A DNA stretch of 7,326 bases from JAUVKA01 sp964465145. GTDB lineage: Bacteria > Bacteroidota > Bacteroidia > Bacteroidales > UBA12481. Made by a program: the position numbers and the translations under genes. Positions 1-5,890 of this stretch are shown here, piece after piece. The notes beneath the pieces were generated by a model. It saw only the letters and a program-made list of their open reading frames with translations, had not been told where the DNA came from and ran no database searches. Location: the NCBI GenBank assembly GCA_964465145.1, contig CAYXJR010000137.1:1-7326 (forward strand), in the 5' to 3' direction. How positions within the stretch are numbered: the first letter of the stretch is position 1; the number at the start of each line of letters is the position of its first letter.

Positions 1-63
1 AGTGATGTTTTTTTGCTCGTATTTATTCGTTTAACACTTTGAATATAAGCAAAATACATCACT
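1..63. repeat. Imperfect inverted repeat flanking the presumed promoter of the first gene
   Basis: The left arm AGTGATGTTTTTTTGC (1-16) is nearly the reverse complement of the right arm GCAAAATACATCACT (49-63). The outer eight bases match exactly and the inner part matches apart from one bulge and one mismatch. The arms are 32 bases apart and enclose the candidate promoter. This could be a dimeric operator. It could instead be the far half of a longer palindrome or terminator cut by the window edge, since TTTT follows the right arm. The pairing is visible in the sequence; the role is inferred. Confidence 0.45.
12..41 (+). promoter_or_regulatory. Candidate Bacteroidota sigma-A promoter for the lipoprotein/oxidase genes
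   Basis: TTTG at 12-15 could be a -33 element. TTTG at 38-41, within ACACTTTG, could be a degenerate -7 element (consensus TAnnTTTG), 18 bases after the -33 box when the full 8-base element (34-41) is counted. Transcription would begin near 46-50, leaving an untranslated leader of about 75 bases before the lipoprotein. The TA of the -7 box is missing, so this is only a plausible site. Confidence 0.3.
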
Positions 64-122
64 TTTCCTAATTTCTATTTTACATTTTTAAGTAATAAAT
101 AAAAGTAATTAAACTAAAAATT

Positions 123-668
123 ATGATGATGAAAAATGGAATGAAATTTGGAATTATGGTTGTTCTAACTTCCTTAGTTATAGCATCCTGTGAAAAAGAG
201 GACAACTTTTCCTCAAAATCAATTGAAGGCACCTATGTAGGGACACTAACTGTTGATGAAGCACTAAAAAGTGTTGTTGGTTTAACTGATGGTGATTATG
301 AGGCTACTGCCGAAGTTACTCATATGGGTGAAGGCTTATTAGAAATCCATTTTTATGGAAATGATCTTGACACCACCTTTATGTTAAACTATTACGCTCA
401 AAACGACAGTCTAATGGTATGCTTAACTGGTGATGAATTCGAAAATCAGTATGGTCATATGCTTGGACAAGGACATATGTCTGGCGGAATGATGGGAGAT
501 AAGATTAAAGGTGAAACTGAATGGATGCACCATATGTCGGACGAACATGATGATGGTGAAGAACATTTTGGTGGTTTTGATATGAATATGCATACTTTCT
601 CCTACCGTTTCATGATGATGGATGACAACAATCCTTATTTCCTGAATTTTCAGGGACAAAAAAAATAA
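123..668 (+). CDS. Met/His-rich lipoprotein, probably surface-exposed and metal-binding
   Basis: This is a 181-residue predicted lipoprotein. A hydrophobic signal segment (residues 9-21) ends in the lipobox I-A-S-C, so Cys23 would be lipidated. The residues after it, E-K-E-D, contain the K-(D/E)2 pattern of the Bacteroidota lipoprotein export signal, which suggests display on the outer face of the outer membrane. Residues 31-100 look like a small beta-rich domain that I do not recognise. Residues 111-167 are packed with Met and His (GHMLGQGHMSGGMMG, WMHHM, HTF-YRFMMM), as in copper-binding proteins. Three ATG codons in a row (123, 126, 129) leave the exact start open by two residues. The gene lies 16 bases ahead of the multicopper oxidase, so a role in supplying or buffering copper for that enzyme is a reasonable inference. 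No family assignment can be made from sight alone. Confidence 0.8.
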   Translation: MMMKNGMKFGIMVVLTSLVIASCEKEDNFSSKSIEGTYVGTLTVDEALKSVVGLTDGDYEATAEVTHMGEGLLEIHFYGNDLDTTFMLNYYAQNDSLMVCLTGDEFENQYGHMLGQGHMSGGMMGDKIKGETEWMHHMSDEHDDGEEHFGGFDMNMHTFSYRFMMMDDNNPYFLNFQGQKK

Positions 669-684
669 AAACAATTAACGAGTC

Positions 685-2382
685 ATGAGATATCTACTGA
701 GCATATTTCTACTAATCGGCATAAATGTCCAGGGGCAAAATAGATTGTTGATTCCTGATACACTAATTGGTGCCTCCTTCGAACTCAACTTACAAAATGG
801 AGTGAAGCAATTTTACGAAGGAGAAGTTACAAGTACTATGGGTGCCAACGGTGGTATTCTGGGACCAACCCTAATTATGAATAAGGGAGATTATGTTGAT
901 ATTATTGTCAGGAACGGCCTTGGAGAGACAACAACAATTCACTGGCATGGGATGCATGTATCTGCCTCCAATGATGGAGGGCCACATACAACTATAGCAC
1001 CGGGGGAAAGCTGGAATCCAAGGTTTACAGTCTTGGATAAGGCCGGTACATATTGGTATCACCCCCACTTGCATGAACAAACCAATAAGCACGTATCTCT
1101 TGGTCTTGCAGGATTTATTATTGTCAGAGATGAAGAAGAAGCTTCTCTTGACCTCCCACGAACCTATGGGGTAGATGATTTCCCCCTGGTTCTGCAAACC
1201 AAAGGTTTCGACACCAATAATCAGATCCTTGTCCCCACAAATTCAGATAATGTGGTAATGGTTAATGCTACCATTAATCCAAGCCTGGAGCTTCCTGCAC
1301 AGGTAGTTCGTTTTCGCTTGCTAAACGGATCTTCTCAAAGGGTGTTTAATATAGGATTGACCGGCAATAAAACCTTTTATCAAATTGGTTCGGATGGGGG
1401 CTTATTAAACGAGTCACTTACCTTAACACGACTACAGATAGCTCCAGGTGAAAGGGCTGAAATATTGATCAATTTAAGTGGCATGCTTGGGCAGCCCTTA
1501 GAGATATTGAGTTATGCATCAGAATTACAAAATGGTATTTATGGTGCCTCTTCACCTGGAATCATGCCCTTTATGACACTTGATGGCTATAATCCAAATC
1601 AATTAAATGGAGCTGATTTCAAAATAATGACACTCAATATAGTTTCAATGACTGAAAATCCGGTTACGAATATCCCTGAAGCGCTAGCTGAAATAGAACG
1701 AATTCCTGAAGCATCTGCTATTTTAACCAGAAATCTAAGCTTCACACCAGCAGCAATGGGGCCTAATCAACTGAATGGGAATTTCCTAATCAACGGCGAA
1801 ACTTTTAACATGGATATCATAAATTATTCCGTAAATCTAGATGACACAGAAATTTGGAGTATTTCAAATAACAGTGCTATTGCCCACCCTTTCCATATTC
1901 ACGATGTTCAGTTTTACATTTTGGACAGAAATGGAGTAGCTCCGGCTGCAAGTGAGCAGGGACGAAAAGATGTGGTGCTGATACGACCCCAGGAAACTGT
2001 TCGATTCATAACAAAATTTGAGGATTTTGCCGATGACCCGGTCCCATATATGTATCATTGTCACATGCTTACTCATGAAGATAATGGAATGATGGGGCAA
2101 TTCGCAGTAGTTAGTGGTACCAATGGTATTGTTACGAATCTAATCAATCAATTGGAAATAAAAATTTATCCAAATCCCGTTGGTGATAAAATTCAAATTG
2201 AATATTATGAAAATGCTGAATTGCAAGCCAATATGGTTGATATTTCAGGAAACACAGTGAGGCAATTCAAGCTCTGGAAGGGTTCAAATACTATATCAAC
2301 CCAGAATTTGTCTCCGGGTTTATATTTTTTGAAGGTCCAAACTCAAATGGGGAATGGGACTTATAAGTTTATTAAGCAATAG
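685..2382 (+). CDS. Secreted multicopper oxidase (CueO/CopA-like) with T9SS C-terminal sorting domain
   Basis: This is a 565-residue three-cupredoxin-domain oxidase. All copper-ligand motifs are intact: HWHGMH (86-91), W-Y-H-P-H-L-H (124-130), HPFHIH (401-406) and YHCHMLTHEDNGMM (457-470). The expected type 1 ligands are His401, Cys459, His464 and axial Met469. The axial Met matches CueO-like enzymes. Type 2/3 ligands are His86, 88, 126, 128, 404, 406, 458 and 460. Residues 1-17 form a Sec signal peptide. From about residue 490, IYPNP and the closing LSPGLYFLKV...YKFIKQ are typical of a type A T9SS sorting domain, so the protein should be secreted or cell-surface attached. The family oxidises Cu(I) or other substrates with O2 as acceptor. 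I see no long Met-rich insert like the one in E. coli CueO; the Met/His-rich lipoprotein just upstream may fill that role (inference). Cuprous oxidase fits the neighbourhood best; other substrates are not excluded. Confidence 0.93.
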   Translation: MRYLLSIFLLIGINVQGQNRLLIPDTLIGASFELNLQNGVKQFYEGEVTSTMGANGGILGPTLIMNKGDYVDIIVRNGLGETTTIHWHGMHVSASNDGGPHTTIAPGESWNPRFTVLDKAGTYWYHPHLHEQTNKHVSLGLAGFIIVRDEEEASLDLPRTYGVDDFPLVLQTKGFDTNNQILVPTNSDNVVMVNATINPSLELPAQVVRFRLLNGSSQRVFNIGLTGNKTFYQIGSDGGLLNESLTLTRLQIAPGERAEILINLSGMLGQPLEILSYASELQNGIYGASSPGIMPFMTLDGYNPNQLNGADFKIMTLNIVSMTENPVTNIPEALAEIERIPEASAILTRNLSFTPAAMGPNQLNGNFLINGETFNMDIINYSVNLDDTEIWSISNNSAIAHPFHIHDVQFYILDRNGVAPAASEQGRKDVVLIRPQETVRFITKFEDFADDPVPYMYHCHMLTHEDNGMMGQFAVVSGTNGIVTNLINQLEIKIYPNPVGDKIQIEYYENAELQANMVDISGNTVRQFKLWKGSNTISTQNLSPGLYFLKVQTQMGNGTYKFIKQ

Positions 2383-2415
2383 AACAATATATTTTAGTAA
2401 TAATTAAAAGTTAAT

Positions 2416-2802
2416 ATGATGAAAACAAAGATGTTAAGTTTAATAGCCATGTTTATGTTTGGAACATTGGCAGTTTTCGCAGGAAATAAAACTGAAAAGT
2501 TTGAAGTAAAAGGTAATTGTGGAATGTGTGAAACACGCATTGAAAAAGCCGCATTATCAGTTAATGGTGTATCCAAGGCCGACTGGGACAAAGAAACCAA
2601 AAAGCTGGAGGTCGTTTTTGACGATGCAAAAACCGATGTGCATAAAATCCATATGGCTGTTGCAAAAGTAGGCCATGACACCGCAATGCATAAGGCAAAG
2701 GATGAAGTGTACAACAAATTACCTGGTTGCTGTAAATATGATCGCACTGAACCTAAAAAGAAAATTACGGGTCATGAAGATCAATTGCATAAAATTATGT
2801 AA
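2416..2802 (+). CDS. Exported heavy-metal-associated (HMA) domain protein
   Basis: This 128-residue protein has an N-terminal signal peptide (hydrophobic 7-21, probable cleavage after A-F-A-G). A single HMA ferredoxin-like domain follows from about residue 26 to 95. The metal-binding loop is G-N-C-G-M-C (Cys35, Cys38), matching the family GMxCxxC pattern apart from Asn replacing the usual Met. A second Cys pair, L-P-G-C-C-K-Y (Cys105-Cys106), lies after the domain and recurs in exported HMA proteins of this phylum as I remember them. The C-terminus is Lys/His-rich. The protein should bind Cu(I) or a similar soft metal in the periplasm as a chaperone or scavenger. It begins 33 bases after the oxidase with no terminator between, so it is probably cotranscribed. 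Two ATG codons in tandem leave the start uncertain by one residue. Confidence 0.88.
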   Translation: MMKTKMLSLIAMFMFGTLAVFAGNKTEKFEVKGNCGMCETRIEKAALSVNGVSKADWDKETKKLEVVFDDAKTDVHKIHMAVAKVGHDTAMHKAKDEVYNKLPGCCKYDRTEPKKKITGHEDQLHKIM

Positions 2803-2807
2803 ATATT

Positions 2808-2823
2808 TCTGAAAATTATATAA
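2808..2823 (+). repeat. 16-bp direct repeat, copy 1
   Basis: TCTGAAAATTATATAA begins 6 bases after the stop codon of the HMA protein. It is identical to a second copy at 5503-5518, placed 4 bases after the stop of the AraC-family gene. Both copies open a longer intergenic gap before a new gene block. A shared operator or promoter upstream element is possible; chance in AT-rich spacer is the alternative. Confidence 0.5.
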
Positions 2824-2869
2824 CAACTGATAGCGAATAGCTTAGTAGTTTAGGTAGGAAGAAAAAAGT

Positions 2870-2901
2870 AAGATCTCCGGAACAAAATGTTCCGGGATCT
2901 T
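2870..2901. terminator. Strong intergenic hairpin, probable terminator
   Basis: AAGATCTCCGGAAC (2870-2883) pairs with GTTCCGGGATCTT (2889-2901) in a 13-bp stem with one bulged T and the five-base loop AAAAT. On the plus strand the stem is followed by CTTCC, a weak U-tract. On the minus strand it is followed by TAC then TTTTTT, a better one. It separates the oxidase/HMA block from the next block, so it may end that transcript or act in both directions. An attenuator or mRNA-stability hairpin ahead of the next gene is also possible. Confidence 0.6.
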
Positions 2902-2918
2902 CTTCCAAAGATTAATTA

Positions 2919-2926
2919 AGAAAGGA
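2919..2926 (+). promoter_or_regulatory. Strong ribosome-binding site for the small Cys-rich protein
   Basis: AGAAAGGA lies 7 bases ahead of the ATG at 2934 and matches the extended anti-Shine-Dalgarno end of Bacteroidota 16S rRNA. Most genes in this window have only A-rich leaders, so this site is notable and fixes the start of a short gene. Confidence 0.7.
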
Positions 2927-2933
2927 TTACGTC

Positions 2934-3146
2934 ATGTTTTTAAAAATCTTCATATTATCAGTCATTCTGGTCGCCCTTACAATACTTGCACTTGGAATAA
3001 AGCTGCTTTTTGACAAGAATGCTGAATTTACAATGCACTCCTGCGCTCCTGATAGTGATAAAACATTAGACAAGGATGATGCTTGTGTTAAATGTGACTT
3101 AAACGATTTAGTGAATTGTACTGAAAATAAAGAACAAAAAATTTAA
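2934..3146 (+). CDS. Small single-pass membrane protein with Cys-rich tail
   Basis: This is a 70-residue protein with one N-terminal hydrophobic segment (residues 4-26). A short polar tail carries four cysteines (37, 51, 54, 62), including C-V-K-C. The preceding ribosome-binding site supports it as a real gene. It resembles small 'membrane or secreted' proteins that I associate with respiratory genes in Bacteroidota, whose tails also hold several Cys, but I cannot name a family. The four Cys could bind a metal ion or form disulfides outside the inner membrane (inference). It is the first gene after the hairpin at 2870-2901 and stands 11 bases before the PII gene, so it probably leads the transcript that includes the PII protein and the flavoprotein. 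Confidence 0.7.
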   Translation: MFLKIFILSVILVALTILALGIKLLFDKNAEFTMHSCAPDSDKTLDKDDACVKCDLNDLVNCTENKEQKI

Positions 3147-3157
3147 TACTTAATAAA

Positions 3158-3499
3158 ATGAAATTAATTAAAGCTTATATCAGGCACCGAAAATCGGAAC
3201 AGGTGTATGATGCACTAAAAAAAGAAGGTTTCTGCTGCATGACCTTTGTGGAGTGTGAAGGGACCGGCCAGTATTCCGATCACGAAAAAGAACATATCAG
3301 CAACAGATTTCCCTTTGCCGAAGCATATCGGGTTATTAAACTTGAAATTCTGATTTCCAATGAACACGTTAAAAAAGTGGTCAAAATCATCAGGGAAAGC
3401 GGACGCACAGGGTATAGTGGCGATGGGATGATTTTGGTTTCACCGGTAGAGGATGTATTTAAAGTTCGTACCGACGAAAATGGGATTCTGTCCATCTAA
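3158..3499 (+). CDS. Divergent PII-family signalling protein (metal-efflux-linked type)
   Basis: This 113-residue protein has the length and fold pattern of PII: an N-terminal M-K-L-I-K-A-Y-I strand, the T-loop region (about 36-56), and the conserved block T-G-Y-S-G-D-G-M-I-L-V (84-94) followed by PVEDVFKVRTDENG. Compared from memory with E. coli GlnB, the uridylylated Tyr51 is not conserved (Arg50-Phe51 here). The nucleotide-contacting lysines near 85 and 90 are replaced by Tyr86 and Met91. Three Cys (26, 27, 33) and several His (42, 46) lie near the base of the T-loop. These features fit the divergent PII group reported beside CusA/CzcA-type efflux genes rather than a nitrogen regulator. 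PII trimers usually act by binding a partner through the T-loop. The gene ends 12 bases before the flavoprotein, which is a candidate partner (inference). Family membership is clear; the ligand is unknown. Confidence 0.85.
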   Translation: MKLIKAYIRHRKSEQVYDALKKEGFCCMTFVECEGTGQYSDHEKEHISNRFPFAEAYRVIKLEILISNEHVKKVVKIIRESGRTGYSGDGMILVSPVEDVFKVRTDENGILSI

Positions 3500-3511
3500 A
3501 AAAGATAAAAA

Positions 3512-4858
3512 ATGGATAAATACTGTCGGGATAAAAATTGTTCAGAAAAAGGGAAAATCTGTATTCCTTCCACCGGGAAACCGCGTGTAGTGGTAATTGG
3601 AGGAGGGTTTGCCGGATTATCGCTGATACGTCATCTAAAAAACAAACCGGTTCAGGTTATTTTGCTCGACAAAAATAATCACCATCAATTTTTGCCTTTG
3701 CTATATCAGGTGGCCACTAGTGGTACTCCTCCCGACAGTATTGTTTTCCCTTTCCGGAAAATATTCAGGAATTACAAAAATGTTATTTTCAGAATGGCCG
3801 GTGTAATGGAAATTAACACAGTGCACAAAATGGTAATTTCCAGCATTGGGAAAATAAAATACGATTACCTGGTAATTGCTGGAGGCAGTGTGAACAACTT
3901 TTTTGGAAACCAAAACTTTCGGCAATACAGTACCGGATTAAAATCGGTTGTAAATGCACTCGACATCAGAAGCAGGCTTTTGCAAAATCTTGAAAGGGCT
4001 GCCATTTCTTGTGTCGATACTGATAAAAAACAACTCGCCAGCGTTGCAATTGTTGGTGGAGGGCCGGCAGGCATCGAAATGGCAGGTGCCCTAGCAGAGT
4101 TCAGAAAATTTGTACTCCCGAAAGATTATCCCGAGTTAAAGGATTCGGGAATGAAAATTTCCTTGCTCGAAGGTACGGGAAGCTTATTGGCAGCAATGCC
4201 CGAAAACCTTTCGGCCAAAACCTTAAAATACCTGCGTAAAATGCAGGTTGAGGTGCGCTTGAATACGCTTGTAAAATCGTATGACGGGACAAATGTTGAA
4301 CTAAGTAACGGCGAAACTTTTGGAGCGGCAACATTTATTTGGACAGCAGGAGTAAAAGCAGTAACCTTTGACGGAATTCCTGAATCGCTTACTAAAACCT
4401 TGTCCCGAATCGGTGTCGATGAGTTTAATCGTGTTCCTAATTTGAAAAATGTTTTTGCCATTGGCGATGTGGCTCAAATGAAAACTAAAGATTACCCTGA
4501 TGGACACCCTATGGTAGCTCAACCTGCTATTCAGCAAGGGAAAAATCTGGCGCTAAATATTCTTCGTCAATTAAGTTCGCAACCACTAAAACCTTTTCGA
4601 TACACCAATAAAGGATCGCTGGCAACCATAGGGAAAAAAAAGGCAGTGGCCTACATTTACGGATTGACTTTCAGTGGATTTATTGCCTGGATCATCTGGT
4701 CAGCAGTGCATTTAATGAGCATAATCGGCGTACGGAACCGTTTGTTTATCGCTCTTAGCTGGCTGCTTAGTTATTTTACATTCGACAAGGGCGACCGGGT
4801 TATAATCAGAAAGTATAAAAAGGAAGTATTAACGGAAGATAGAATTGTAGAATTGTAA
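3512..4858 (+). CDS. Type II NADH:quinone oxidoreductase-like flavoprotein with Cys N-terminal extension
   Basis: This 448-residue protein has two Rossmann folds. The FAD-binding motif is V-I-G-G-G-F-A-G-L (28-36), the NAD(P)H-binding motif is I-V-G-G-G-P-A-G-I-E (180-189), and the second FAD contact is F-A-I-G-D (325-329). The segment A-Q-P-A-I-Q-Q-G (336-343) matches the quinone-site motif of NDH-2 enzymes. The C-terminal hydrophobic stretch (about 384-424) is the membrane-associating part. NDH-2 passes electrons from NADH to quinone at the inner membrane without pumping protons. The E. coli enzyme is also reported to reduce Cu(II). The unusual part is the first 22 residues, which hold Cys5, Cys10 and Cys17 ahead of the first strand. 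An internal start is not obvious, because no Met follows until residue 95. Placement directly after the PII gene in a metal cluster suggests a metal-related or regulated redox role (inference). Confidence 0.88.
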   Translation: MDKYCRDKNCSEKGKICIPSTGKPRVVVIGGGFAGLSLIRHLKNKPVQVILLDKNNHHQFLPLLYQVATSGTPPDSIVFPFRKIFRNYKNVIFRMAGVMEINTVHKMVISSIGKIKYDYLVIAGGSVNNFFGNQNFRQYSTGLKSVVNALDIRSRLLQNLERAAISCVDTDKKQLASVAIVGGGPAGIEMAGALAEFRKFVLPKDYPELKDSGMKISLLEGTGSLLAAMPENLSAKTLKYLRKMQVEVRLNTLVKSYDGTNVELSNGETFGAATFIWTAGVKAVTFDGIPESLTKTLSRIGVDEFNRVPNLKNVFAIGDVAQMKTKDYPDGHPMVAQPAIQQGKNLALNILRQLSSQPLKPFRYTNKGSLATIGKKKAVAYIYGLTFSGFIAWIIWSAVHLMSIIGVRNRLFIALSWLLSYFTFDKGDRVIIRKYKKEVLTEDRIVEL

Positions 4859-4938
4859 AAATCAAAACATAATGGATAAAAATGCCAAAATGCGGAGAAA
4901 TAAAAGAAGAGTTATAATTTATTTAAAATGTAAAAGGA

Positions 4939-5499
4939 ATGAATATTCACATTAAAAATATGGTTTGTAACCGCTGCATTTTGGTGGTTTCATCGATTTT
5001 CCATGAGGCAGGAATCCATAATGCGAATATACAAATGGGTAATGCTATCCTAGAAGAATCTATTTCGTCTGAGATTATTGGGCAAATTGACCTGAAATTG
5101 AGGGAAGTTGGTTTCGAAATAATTAACGATTCGAAAAGTCGTCTAATAGAACAGGTAAAAAATGTCACTATTGATTTCGTATATCAACATCCAGACAATA
5201 TACAAGTGAATTTCTCTGATTATTTATCGGGAAAGATGAACCTCGATTATAACTATTTAAGCACACTTTTTTCATCGGTTGAAGGAACAACTATCGAAAA
5301 ATACATGATTAGCCTGAAAACAGAACATGTTAAAGAACTGCTGGTTTATGATGAAAAAACGCTCAGCGAAATTGCTTATGAAATGGGGTACAGCAGCGTG
5401 GCACATTTATCTGGGCAGTTTAAAAGGTTAACAGGATTTACACCCACTTATTTTAAAAAACTGGGCGAGCAAAAACGAAAATCAATCGATAATGTCTGA
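4939..5499 (+). CDS. AraC-family regulator with N-terminal HMA-like CxxC metal-sensing segment
   Basis: This is a 186-residue transcription regulator. Residues 1-65 read like a short HMA-type fold: strand I-H-I-K-N, loop M-V-C-N-R-C (Cys10, Cys13), helix, strand, and the closing L-R-E-V-G-F-E-I typical of HMA ends. Residues 105-175 are an AraC/XylS DNA-binding domain with two helix-turn-helix units; the second includes L-S-E-I-A-Y-E-M-G-Y-S-S-V-A-H-L, followed by FKRLTGFTPTYFKK. The ATG at 4939 is chosen because it gives the complete first strand before the CxxC. A purine-rich AAAAGGA abuts it, closer than usual. The gene stands 80 bases after the flavoprotein. The inferred role is a one-component sensor that binds Cu(I) or a similar ion through Cys10/Cys13 and controls this cluster. 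Family membership of the DNA-binding part is firm; ligand and targets are not shown. Confidence 0.87.
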   Translation: MNIHIKNMVCNRCILVVSSIFHEAGIHNANIQMGNAILEESISSEIIGQIDLKLREVGFEIINDSKSRLIEQVKNVTIDFVYQHPDNIQVNFSDYLSGKMNLDYNYLSTLFSSVEGTTIEKYMISLKTEHVKELLVYDEKTLSEIAYEMGYSSVAHLSGQFKRLTGFTPTYFKKLGEQKRKSIDNV

Positions 5500-5502
5500 T
5501 AA

Positions 5503-5518
5503 TCTGAAAATTATATAA
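5503..5518 (+). repeat. 16-bp direct repeat, copy 2
   Basis: TCTGAAAATTATATAA is identical to 2808-2823. Here it lies 44 bases upstream of the -7 box at 5562-5569, a distance compatible with an activator site. The inner TTATATAA is itself palindromic. Function is inferred from placement only. Confidence 0.5.
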
Positions 5519-5561
5519 ATCAATCAATGAATTGTATAACATCTACACTGGAAACAGGCTG

Positions 5562-5569
5562 TATCTTTG
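5562..5569 (+). promoter_or_regulatory. Bacteroidota -7 promoter element for the HMBD-protein block
   Basis: TATCTTTG matches the TAnnTTTG consensus exactly, and transcription would begin near 5575. No clear TTTG -33 box lies 18-22 bases upstream, which would suit an activator-dependent promoter. The site overlaps a possible TTG start at 5567, so that longer reading frame is unlikely and the downstream ATG at 5600 should be the real start. Confidence 0.5.
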
Positions 5570-5599
5570 AATCAGTTTAAAACATTAAAAATATCTATC

Positions 5600-5833
5600 A
5601 TGAAAAGTTTAAAAGAAATATTCACAGGTTTCGGCGCCAAGGACGCCAACGAACATTCTCATCAACATGGAGTTGAGGTTCACGCCAATGCAGGTTATCA
5701 ATGTCCAATGAAATGCGAAGGAGACAAAACGTATGATGTTCCTGGCAATTGCCCGGAGTGCAACATGAAACTTGTCCCGGTGAAAGATAAAAGTTCACAC
5801 GACCATCCTAAACATAACCATGGTTGCTGCTAA
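5600..5833 (+). CDS. Heavy-metal-binding domain (HMBD) protein with His-rich tail
   Basis: This 77-residue, probably cytoplasmic protein has no signal peptide or membrane segment. The core Y-Q-C-P-M-K-C (33-39) through P-G-N-C-P-E-C-N-M-K-L-V-P (48-60) is the HMBD motif, also found at the N-termini of copper P-type ATPases and in CusB-like efflux subunits. Cys35, Cys39, Cys51 and Cys54 are the likely ligands. Cys39 takes the place where many relatives have His (CPMH), a variant I recall from Bacteroidota. His-rich stretches flank it: E-H-S-H-Q-H-G before, and S-H-D-H-P-K-H-N-H-G-C-C at the end. The start is set at 5600, since an upstream in-frame TTG at 5567 falls inside the promoter element. 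It is the first gene of the last block. A small metal-storage or chaperone role is inferred. Confidence 0.85.
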   Translation: MKSLKEIFTGFGAKDANEHSHQHGVEVHANAGYQCPMKCEGDKTYDVPGNCPECNMKLVPVKDKSSHDHPKHNHGCC

Positions 5834-5890
5834 AATAGATTTTACTTATTGAAGAAATACATTACAAAATAATCAATTAAAATAAATACA

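Noticed and set aside
2388..2395. TATATTTT as a -7 box ahead of the HMA gene
   Set aside because: It lacks the final G and a TTTG at the right distance upstream. The short gap without a terminator is better explained by cotranscription with the oxidase.
2394..2747. Minus-strand reading frame opposite the HMA protein
   Set aside because: The plus strand encodes a clear signal peptide and HMA motif, and the minus frame shows no domain or ribosome-binding site.
4872..4955. 27-codon reading frame (M-D-K-N-A-K-M-R-R...) just before and overlapping the AraC-family gene
   Set aside because: It is short, very basic, has no ribosome-binding site and no recognisable features. The 17-base overlap with the regulator could suggest a leader peptide, but nothing else supports it.
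5837..5844. TAGATTTT as a promoter ahead of the Spy-like gene
   Set aside because: It lacks the last G and has no -33 element; AT-rich spacer gives such matches by chance.
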